A stretch of DNA of 15,219 nucleotides from contig JABYQR010000627.1 in the NCBI GenBank assembly GCA_022592445.1, positions 1 to 15,219 on the forward strand. The letters are read 5' to 3'. Within the stretch, counting starts at the first letter, position 1. Every line of letters starts with the position of its first letter. This DNA is from Cytidiella melzeri. Taxonomy: Eukaryota; Basidiomycota; Agaricomycetes; Polyporales; Irpicaceae. Both the position numbers and the translations under genes were made by a program. Positions 8,164 through 15,119 of the stretch are shown one piece after another. Under the pieces are notes generated by a model that searched no databases, was not told where the DNA came from, and was given only the letters and a program-made list of their open reading frames with translations.

Positions 8164-8935
8164 ATGTCAGAAGCACCACTGGAATCTAGGCTCGCATGGA
8201 AGAAGGTCGAGCCAGTCATTCAGGGCGATCCGGACTCGCACGCTGCCCTTAAGCAAGTGATTTCGTTGGCGGAATCTTTTGTCGCGCTCAAAGACGGCTT
8301 CAATGGCGACGATAACATGTCCGCCAACATTGTCGATTTCGCCTGCACGGTAGAGATGTGTATCACTCAGGCATGCATGGTAACCAGTGCGCAAGAGCTT
8401 TCCTTTGCATGCCGCAAGCTTGTGAAGTCTGTCGAGCTTCTTTGGCAGCGGCGCACCGAGCATATATGCATGCAATCGTAAGTACAAATGTATCTGCAGT
8501 TAACGCAATAACTGATGTTCGTCTTGTTAATGTCAAGAACCTCCCTGGCTCTGCCGGAAACTGTCAATATCTGTGGTTCGCCTGCGCAGCGCTCTCTCGC
8601 TCGCTACAAGTGAGTATCATGAATTTAATATGCGCTCTCATGTCTGAAGATCAATAGACAAACTACTCTCGATGACTACTTTACTGTGACACAAAAACTG
8701 GCCCATAATCAGCGCCGTGCCATTTATCCGCAGGCTCAACGGTCAGTCTCTCACCTCCAAACTGCACGGTATGAACAGCTCTCACACATTCATTCAGACT
8801 CCCATCGTTTCGCCAACTCCCAATTGACATTTACTTTTACATTGTCGCTCCAGTTTCGAGATCCAAGTATCCGGCCTTGGACGTGTTGTCGGCGCCGTCT
8901 GGATATCATACGAGCACGCGAGCTGGAATGTATGA
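8164..8935 (+). CDS. Spliced gene for a small protein with a PCNA-interacting (PIP) motif
   Basis: Exon 1 (8164-8477) ends at GTAAGT. Intron 1 is 8478-8537 (60 nt, CTGAT branch point). Exon 2 is 8538-8609, and intron 2 is 8610-8657 (GTGAGT donor, 48 nt). Exon 3 starts at 8658. The 3' structure is less sure. A third intron, 8769-8853 or 8742-8853, with acceptor CTCCAG joins a last exon ending in TGA at 8933-8935, giving about 192 or 183 residues. Without it, the frame stays open to 8979. The N-terminal 100 residues look helical with several cysteines (an Ile-Val-Asp-Phe-Ala-Cys stretch). Exon 3 encodes Gln-Thr-Thr-Leu-Asp-Asp-Tyr-Phe (8659-8682), an exact match to the PIP-box pattern QxxLxx(F/Y)(F/Y). 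In known proteins that motif docks onto the sliding clamp. I do not recognise the rest. It converges on the 996-residue ORF. Confidence 0.55.
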
Positions 8936-9281
8936 TCTCAAATCACTGTAATAGACATTATACGCACAACAAAGTATAGCATGATTTTGAGCGCACTCTG
9001 TTGTGGCGGAGGACTTGAAAATTGGCTCACCAGGCATCGAATAAGTTCCATTTTACGTATACACTCTGCGCGTGACTGGATAGAATGGGCACGTACCAAT
9101 AGCGACAGTCAGCAAAGACCATATTGCCATGTCTGAACAGAGTGCGAAGCCCCACTGCACTCAGCGTACCAGCGCGCAATCCTGACATTCCAGTCTACTG
9201 GTTAGCATACGTTTCCGAAATATATAACAGTCCCAGCGTAGAAAAGAGACAACATGGAGGACATGACGATGAAGCGCGAAG
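8936..9281. other. Intergenic region between convergent genes
   Basis: This is the 3' flank of both the PIP-motif gene and the minus-strand ORF. An ATG at 9130 opens only 18 codons. I see no strong repeat, RNA gene or further exon. Confidence 0.5.
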
Positions 9282-12272
9282 TTACATTGCAGCGGGTAAG
9301 GCACGACCTGAGAGTTCACCAATGTTCGTCAGCACGTTCGTCTTTGCAGCCTTCCTATGAGGCAACGTCCGGCGCCATTCTTGAGCGGTTTTGGGCTGGA
9401 CTTTACCGTCCAGTATCGCCTTGCGATGGTTCACGAAGAACTGCTCATTCCTGGCACTCCAGTAGTCGAGGTCCACCCCCAATTGCGACCATGTTGTTAC
9501 AGTTGGCCACCACGACCGATACGCAGTACCCGAAGGGCCATTCTCGGGGTGTTCTGAGATATAATCAGCATTGTAATTTGTCCAAGAAACATGGTACTTA
9601 CCCGGCATGACCCTGTACACTCCGCAGATCACATCCTCTTGATGTGGCGATAATACATCGTCCACATAGTCCAAGCCGTCTAGTATACGATGGTTACACT
9701 GTGTTTGGAACCCACTCGGACCGTCGTATACCGCTGAATCGTCTACATAGGCGTCACGGGCCAGTCGCCACAGCAAGCCGCCCCGTAACAAGGCAGCGCG
9801 ACCCTGAACACTTTTGATGACCTCCTCTCGATATTCGAGGTAGTCCTCATAGTCCGCAATCGTGAACTTGTGACGATGCTCGATGAGTCCGAGCCCTAAC
9901 GGTACCAGGTTGAAATAAGAGGGCATCGGGGGAGTTGGCTGAAGCACCGTTGGGTCCGCAATTGACTGCAGTGTGTTGAAGGGCACTCCCCATCTGAGCA
10001 ATGCGCCAGTCACATCATCCAACGAGGGACCAACCCCGGATCGTAGGAGGTGGTTCACGGTGACAGGGTCGGCCAGGCAAAGGGAGTATGACACATCGTT
10101 GGCCTGTGGATCCCGAGCGTACACAAAGTACCGATGGTGTTGCTCGTTGTCCATTACAGTCCGAACAATCAGGTTGTTCTGACGGTGCAGCGGATGTCCT
10201 AGGGCAGTACCGGGCACAAGATCTGTGAGCGTGGGTGGCGGCATTACAAAGTCGCTCGGTTTGGCCTCGAGGTATGCAAAGAGTTCACACATTGGTGTGC
10301 GATACCCAGGACCGACCTTCTCGTTGATGATCCCCATGAACTTGTAGATCTCTTTTTCTCGCGGCGTTGCCTCTTCATCCACGTCGACCGTCACCGCTGC
10401 GGATGTGAGTATGCCGTAGCGATAGCTCAGAGCCTGGTCGAATGCAATGCCTTTCCTCTGCAACAACTCGGGTGCACCAGACTGGGGCATTTGAGTGGAT
10501 GAGGATGTACTTCCACTGGTGGAAGCAATCAGCTGCGGAGCCAGGGGTGGGGTGCGAGGTCGACGTCGAGGAGAGCGAGAACGACGTCGAGGAGAGCGCG
10601 AGCGACGTGGAGGAGAGCGAGAGCGACGTCGAGGAGAGCGCGAGCGACGTCGAGGAGAGCGCGAGCGAGAGCGACGTCGAGGTGAGCGAGAGCGACGTGC
10701 AGCAGAGCGAGAACGACGAGGAGGAGAGCGAGAACGACGAGGAGGAGAGCGAGAACGACGTCGAGGAGAGCAAGGGCGACGAGGAGGAGAGCGAGGGCGA
10801 CGAGGAGGAGAGCGAGAAGGCAACTCAGGCAATGTCTCAGCCTGAGGACTCGCAGCCGTGCGCAGATTCTGTAATCGCGGTGCGTCGTCAAAGTAGTCCC
10901 AACTTTCCACCAATTCCTGATCCTCGGTCGTAGCAGATGGGTCCAGCTCCTCCCAAATGTCGAATTCGTTGAACACCGCATTGTACCTGTGTTGCGACCG
11001 AGCAGTGTCGGCCCACAAGTCGCGCCAGCGAGGCTTTCCGACAAGAACTCTGTTCCAGGCGCCGCTACTGTCGTCTGACTCTTCCCATCTGAAGACTTGG
11101 CAGTTGTGGCTCTTGTTTGGGAGTTCGAGATTGGCATGCAGCACCTCCCTTGCTTGCACACGAGCCTTCTGCGCCGGATTCATTTGGGCGAGTTTCGCTG
11201 CACTAACCTTCTCTCTCCTCGCAAAGAACTGCTGGGGTGTTTCACACGGTGCCTGACCAGTGGTTGAACTTTGCCCTCGCGTGGCGACATAAAGAGGGCC
11301 AGGTGGACGTGTCACGTTGCTCACTTGCGACGAGGTGGCACGGGGCACATGGACAATGTTTGTGCCTTCTACAGAGGACGGCCAATGAGTGTCGAGTGAG
11401 CCCCAAGCAGAAGACGAGGGGCCGCCCATGGACTCCACACCTACAACATCACGAGCCTCTGCGACTTCTTTGTCCCATTCGTCCCAAGCGAAACGCGTTG
11501 CAGGCTGTCGAAGTGAGGCTTCCAACTCAACTGCTGAGGGCAGATACTCGGTGGACCAAGGGTGCTCAGAAACTGCTGGGCGCGGGCCGAAGTACAGCCA
11601 GACAGGCAATTGAAAGTGGTTTATGAGATCCTTGAGGTTCTCAAGTGTTGACCCCATTGCTCCGACGGTGACGTCGACGACAAGCCCCAATCTATCAGTG
11701 GTTGACTGGTCAGCCTTGTCGCCGACCAGGCAAATTGTAGACCTGCGCAACATGCGTGCCTCGTGTTCCGAAACCAGCTTCCTATGTTGCAATGTGTCCA
11801 ACCAATGTTTAGGCAATACATGTCCCGCGTATGTCACCTTCGAAACGTTAATCCTGAAGACTCCTCGCACAAGGCCCAGGAACGATTTGGCTTGTTTTTT
11901 CGTTGGCCAGCTGCGATCGTAGTTATAATCTTGTGGCCAGGGAAACGTGTTACGATCTATCTGGACGAGGAGAGGCGTATACGATCCTAAGGGGAAAGTT
12001 CGCTTCATCGCGTCGAGGACTCTGCGCAGGAAAGCCTCCAAGTCGCGCCACTCTTGTACATTCTCCAGCCTCCACTGGTTGTCGTTGCCTTGGACTACCT
12101 TTATTCCCGCCAGCGGTTGCAGCAGACCGGTATACTGTGTCTCTCTCGGCGTGACCGCGGTCCAATAGTGTAATTGGTTGGCCAGTCTCGTGTAGAGCCA
12201 TGGCCAGGGCAGCGGAAGGCGACCAATGTTTTTTGTGAGGTTTTCCGGCGCAAGCTTCGGGAGAGTGGACAT
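9282..12272 (-). CDS. Large orphan protein with an internal RS (Arg/Ser-Pro) domain
   Basis: A single open frame of 996 codons reads from an ATG at 12272 to a stop at 9282. The start is the first in-frame ATG after a leader with splice-like signals. Residues 1-about 300 look globular, with a Trp-rich start (Pro-Trp-Pro-Trp-Leu near 22-26) and a Val-Trp-Leu-Tyr-Phe-Gly segment near 227. Residues about 300-480 are mixed with acidic patches. Residues about 485-571 are an RS domain of SPRRRSR/SPPRRSR heptads. Residues about 600-996 again look folded. I find no catalytic signature and no family I can name. RS domains in other proteins mark splicing or nuclear-speckle factors, but none of their usual RNA-binding motifs is visible. 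A splice-competent stretch at 9554-9601 may be a 48-nt in-frame intron. An intact frame of this length argues that it is under selection. Confidence 0.75.
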   Translation of the reverse strand: MSTLPKLAPENLTKNIGRLPLPWPWLYTRLANQLHYWTAVTPRETQYTGLLQPLAGIKVVQGNDNQWRLENVQEWRDLEAFLRRVLDAMKRTFPLGSYTPLLVQIDRNTFPWPQDYNYDRSWPTKKQAKSFLGLVRGVFRINVSKVTYAGHVLPKHWLDTLQHRKLVSEHEARMLRRSTICLVGDKADQSTTDRLGLVVDVTVGAMGSTLENLKDLINHFQLPVWLYFGPRPAVSEHPWSTEYLPSAVELEASLRQPATRFAWDEWDKEVAEARDVVGVESMGGPSSSAWGSLDTHWPSSVEGTNIVHVPRATSSQVSNVTRPPGPLYVATRGQSSTTGQAPCETPQQFFARREKVSAAKLAQMNPAQKARVQAREVLHANLELPNKSHNCQVFRWEESDDSSGAWNRVLVGKPRWRDLWADTARSQHRYNAVFNEFDIWEELDPSATTEDQELVESWDYFDDAPRLQNLRTAASPQAETLPELPSRSPPRRPRSPPRRPCSPRRRSRSPPRRSRSPPRRSRSAARRSRSPRRRSRSRSPRRRSRSPRRRSRSPPRRSRSPRRRSRSPRRRPRTPPLAPQLIASTSGSTSSSTQMPQSGAPELLQRKGIAFDQALSYRYGILTSAAVTVDVDEEATPREKEIYKFMGIINEKVGPGYRTPMCELFAYLEAKPSDFVMPPPTLTDLVPGTALGHPLHRQNNLIVRTVMDNEQHHRYFVYARDPQANDVSYSLCLADPVTVNHLLRSGVGPSLDDVTGALLRWGVPFNTLQSIADPTVLQPTPPMPSYFNLVPLGLGLIEHRHKFTIADYEDYLEYREEVIKSVQGRAALLRGGLLWRLARDAYVDDSAVYDGPSGFQTQCNHRILDGLDYVDDVLSPHQEDVICGVYRVMPGKYHVSWTNYNADYISEHPENGPSGTAYRSWWPTVTTWSQLGVDLDYWSARNEQFFVNHRKAILDGKVQPKTAQEWRRTLPHRKAAKTNVLTNIGELSGRALPAAM
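10562..10819 (-). repeat. 21-bp tandem repeat encoding the RS domain
   Basis: On the plus strand, units of the type GACGTCGAGGAGAGCGAGAGC repeat about twelve times. One unit carries a 6-bp insertion, so the frame is kept. Each unit gives one heptad (Ser-Pro-Arg/Pro-Arg-Arg-Ser-Arg) on the coding strand. The same repeat leaves long acidic and Arg/Glu-rich ORFs open on the opposite strand; these are by-products. Confidence 0.9.
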
Positions 12273-12535
12273 GTTGGGAGAGACATAGAGGCCAGGGTAG
12301 CGGGGGATATCGGTGTCAGAAGCCCATAATACCGAGGGCTTGGGCAGGGTTTAGGGGAGGGTCGACATATCGGCGCTGCAGGGATATTAGTTTGGAGGCA
12401 CAACCTGATCAGGGTAGGACACTTACGAGTTGTGATGGGGTGGTGAGTGGCGAGTGTCTACGGCACAGGATGTAGGGGGAACTTGGCGACTATCAGCAAC
12501 GAGCGAAAGCGTAGCGAAAATTTGTACTTACGAGC
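12273..12535 (-). promoter_or_regulatory. Leader of the RS-domain gene with two candidate introns and a five-codon uORF
   Basis: Read on the minus strand, 12531-12482 is a 50-nt intron candidate (GTAAGT donor, CTGAT branch, AAG acceptor). 12426-12376 is a 51-nt candidate (GTAAGT donor, CTAAT branch, GCAG acceptor). The exon between them has no ATG and contains a stop, so both introns would lie in the 5' untranslated region. The first ATG after intron 2 opens a five-codon uORF (12368-12351) that ends at TAA, 78 nt before the main ATG. I see no clear TATA box. Confidence 0.45.
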
Positions 12536-12681
12536 AGAACAGTTTACGAAAAGACCTTTTCAAATGTTGGCCTTCTCCAAGAGGCGGCGCGTCCTTGCGA
12601 AAGCTTGGCTGTCGCGAGCAGACAAGTCCAGGCAGAAACTTGGCTGCAGGCTCTGATGCTACGGTGGTGACGAGTGACGTG
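12536..12681. other. Flank between the RS-domain gene and the hairpin array
   Basis: No gene is visible. A short direct repeat (GAAAGCTTGGCTG near 12599 and GAAACTTGGCTG near 12636) is the only structure I can see. It probably contains the promoter of the minus-strand gene. Confidence 0.4.
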
Positions 12682-13141
12682 GACAGACAGATGCTCCGCT
12701 GTCTAGACAGTCAAGGGTGAAGACTCCGGTAGCAGATACTCCGCTACCGTGAGTTTATGGAGAGGAGGAAGTGGTACAGCTGGTGGTGGTGGACTCCGGT
12801 AGCAGATGCTCCGCTACTGTGTTTGAGGACGTGTGTTGAAGGTCGTCGTCGAGATGTAGGTGCTGGGCGAAGACTCCGGTAGCAGATTCTCCGCTACCGT
12901 GAGTGTATGGACGGGAGGAGGAGGTACAGCTGGCGTGAAGGACTCCGGTAGCAGATGCTCCGCTACCGAAAGTTGGAATGTGGGTGGTGGTTGTGGTGGT
13001 GAAGGAGAACTCCGGTAGCAGATGCTCCGCTACCGAGAGTTGGAATGGGGGTGGTGGATGGTGGTGGTGGTTGCGGTGGCGAAGGACGATGTGGTGGTGG
13101 TGAGCTCGAGTAGGACTCAGGTAGCAGATACTCCGCTACCG
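12682..13141 (+). repeat. Hairpin array, left arm (six family B hairpins plus one diverged)
   Basis: Each unit is CGGTAGC, a 9-nt loop AGATNCTCC, then GCTACCG, preceded by GACTC. Left-arm and right-arm stems lie at 12727-12733/12743-12749, 12797-12803/12813-12819 (one G-T pair), 12877-12883/12893-12899, 12946-12952/12962-12968, 13013-13019/13029-13035 and 13119-13125/13135-13141 (outermost pair lost). A diverged relative at 12685-12704 has AGACAG and CTGTCT around the same loop core. Spacing is 67-106 bp. Confidence 0.9.
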
Positions 13142-13530
13142 AGAGTTGGAATGGGGGTGGTGAATGGTGGTGGTGGTTGCGGTGGCGAAGGACGATGTGG
13201 TGGTGGTTGCGGTGGCGAAGGACGTAGTCGTGGTGGTGGCGGTGGTGAGCGACGAAGTCGTGTGGTGGATGGTGGTGGTGGTTGCGGTGGCGAAGGACGA
13301 TGTGGTGGTGGTTGCGGTGGCGAAGGACGTAGTCGTGGTGGTGGCGGTGGTGAGCGACGAAGTCGTGTGAGTTGTAGTGATAGCGAGAGTGATGAGAGCG
13401 AAGAAATAGATTGTGAGAGTAGTGGTGGTGGTGGTGGTGGTGGTGGTGGGGGCGTTGCAGGAGGAGGAGGAGGAGGTGTGGTCGCCGTGGTACGTGGTGG
13501 TGGCAGTGAGAGTGGCTTGGGCGCCTGAGA
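13142..13530 (+). repeat. GGTGGT-rich minisatellite with a 105-bp tandem duplication
   Basis: The sequence is made mostly of GGTGGT and GCGGTGGCGAAGGACG words. A segment beginning near 13165 is repeated in direct order 105 bp later: the TTGC marks at 13177 and 13207 recur at 13282 and 13312. A plus-strand ORF (13022-13528) passes through as Gly-rich repeats and a short Ser/Asp/Glu patch. The repeat composition alone keeps it open, so I do not call a gene. Confidence 0.75.
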
Positions 13531-13751
13531 AATGTTGGGCGCTCCTGACTTTGCAGCGTCGCGTCGCGTCGACCAAGTCCAGCCAGACTTCGCACACAGC
13601 CAATACCACCACCCCCAAGACCACCTCCACCTCCACCTTCAACGTTGTCACTGCACCACCACCACCACCTCCTTCTTCTTTGCTCTCACCACCACCAATA
13701 TCACCACCCACACGTCTTCACCACCACAACCACCACCCACATTCCAACTCT

Positions 13752-14739
13752 CGGTAGCGGAGTATCTGCTACCGGAGTCCTCCTCCTTCTGCTTTGCTCT
13801 CACCACCACCGATATCACCACCACCCATACGACTTCGTCCTTCACCACGCCAACTGCTCTCACCACCACCCACACGACTTCGACCTTCACCACCCCAACC
13901 ACCACGACCATCAACCACCCACATTCCAACTCACGGCAGCGGAGCATCTGCTGCCGGAGTCCTCCTCCCTTCTGCTTTGCTCTCACCACCACCAATATCA
14001 CCACCCACACGTCTTCACCACCACAACCACCACCCACATTCTAACTCTCGGTAGCGGAGTATCTGCTACCGGAGTCCTCCTCCGTCTTCTTTGCTCTCAC
14101 CACCACCAATATCACCACCACCCACACGACTTCGACCTTCACCACCCCAACCACCACGACCATCAACCACCCACATTCCAACTCACGGCAGCGGAGCATC
14201 TGCTGCCGGAGTCCTCCTCCTTCTTCTTTGCTCTCACCACCACCGGAATCACCACCACCCACACGACTTCGTCCTTCACCACGCCAACCAGCACCCACAT
14301 TCCCACTCTCGGTAGCGGAGCATCTGCTGCCGGAGTCCTCCAACTTCTTCTTTGCTCTCACCACCACCGATATCACCACCACCCATACGACTTCGTCCTT
14401 CACCACCCCAACCACCACGACCATCAACCACCCACATTCCAACTCACGGCAGCGGAGCATCTGCTGCCGGAGTCCTCCTCCTTCTTCTTTGCTCTCACCA
14501 CCACCGATATCACCACCACCAATATCACCACCACCGATTCGTCCTTCACCACCCCAACCACCACCCACATTCCCACTCTCGGTAGCGGAGCATCTGCTGC
14601 CGGAGTCCTCCAACTTCTTCTTTGCCCTCACTACTACCAATATCGCTACTACCTATACGACTTCGTCCTTCACTACGCTAACTACTACGACTATGAACTA
14701 CCTACATTCCAACTCACGGCAGCGGAGCATCTGCTGCCG
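13752..14739 (-). repeat. Hairpin array, right arm (eight family B hairpins, inverted orientation)
   Basis: Hairpins lie at 13752-13774, 13934-13956, 14049-14071, 14186-14208, 14310-14332, 14447-14469, 14580-14602 and 14717-14739. Each is the reverse complement of the left-arm type: 7-bp stem, loop GGAG(C/T)ATCT. They alternate between a CGGTAGC type (1st, 3rd, 5th, 7th) and a CGGCAGC type (2nd, 4th, 6th, 8th), so the real unit is a dimer of roughly 250-300 bp. The spacers are CACCAC-rich and contain a conserved block ending CCCACATTC. All three plus-strand frames stay open over long distances because the spacers lack stop words. Confidence 0.9.
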
Positions 14740-14929
14740 GAGTCCTCCACCACCAGCTGTACCTCCTCCTCCCCTCCATACACTCACGGCCAGACAATTC
14801 GCAATCATCAATGCCCGACTCTTCTACCCTATAGGGATACGCGTGGCCTTTCATGTGATCTAATGATGCGCCTCTGCGCTGTCTTCTCTTCTTCGACGAC
14901 ACCGCCTTCTCATTCCCTGTCTCTTTATT
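14740..14929. other. Right flank of the array, no gene supported
   Basis: The CACCAC pattern fades out by about 14790 and is followed by ordinary sequence. A long His-rich plus-strand frame runs on to 15066 through this stretch, but I see no start, splice site or domain that supports it. Confidence 0.4.
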
Positions 14930-14980
14930 CGCTTCCTCCTCTCTCTCCTCGCTTCCTCCTCTCTCTCCTCGCTTCCTTCT
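14930..14980 (+). repeat. 20-bp pyrimidine-rich tandem repeat, 2.5 copies
   Basis: CGCTTCCTCCTCTCTCTCCT at 14930-14949 is repeated exactly at 14950-14969, then half again before diverging. It lies inside a longer C/T-rich tract (about 14880-15010). Such tracts can occur in fungal promoters, but no gene start follows inside the window. Confidence 0.85.
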
Positions 14981-15057
14981 GCCTACTCATCACCTTCTCC
15001 CTCTCCATCACCGAAGGTGACCGCCGCGACCGACGCTGCTACTACGATCCGCACGGT

Positions 15058-15119
15058 ATGACGTAGGTTCCTGGCTGTAACTACAGCGCTCTGTAGTTAC
15101 AGCCAGGAACCTACGTCAT
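15058..15119. repeat. Perfect 29-bp inverted repeat with a 4-nt loop
   Basis: Bases 15058-15086 and 15091-15119 are exact reverse complements separated by CGCT. The outer ends read ATGACGTAGG and CCTACGTCAT, and the inner ends contain CTGTAACTACAG, itself nearly palindromic. It could be a folded-back terminal repeat of a small DNA transposon or a long hairpin. No flanking direct repeat longer than a couple of bases is evident. Confidence 0.9.

Noticed and set aside
9130..9186. Short ATG-initiated frame (Met-Ser-Glu start) with a possible CTGAC branch point downstream
   Set aside because: It stops after 18 codons. The only donors available (GTGCGA or a 28-nt intron) are weak or too short.
10442..10933. 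Acidic and Arg/Glu-rich ORFs on the plus strand opposite the RS domain
   Set aside because: They are complements of the 21-bp repeat. Outside the repeat they lose all regularity, while the minus-strand frame continues for 996 codons.
13022..13528. Gly-rich 168-codon ORF in the left part of the array, with a Ser/Asp/Glu patch
   Set aside because: It is open because GGT/GTG/TGG words lack stops, it starts inside a hairpin, and its sequence is a direct read-out of the minisatellite.
12682..14739. CRISPR-like array
   Set aside because: The short repeats are spaced evenly in places, but the spacers are themselves repeated and of low complexity, orientation inverts halfway, and the genome is eukaryotic.
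13645..15066. A 473-codon His-rich plus-strand ORF through the right hairpin array
   Set aside because: CACCAC-type repeats contain no stop in any forward frame, and two other frames are also open over long parts. The encoded peptide simply mirrors the repeat, including the hairpins. No promoter or splice signals support it.
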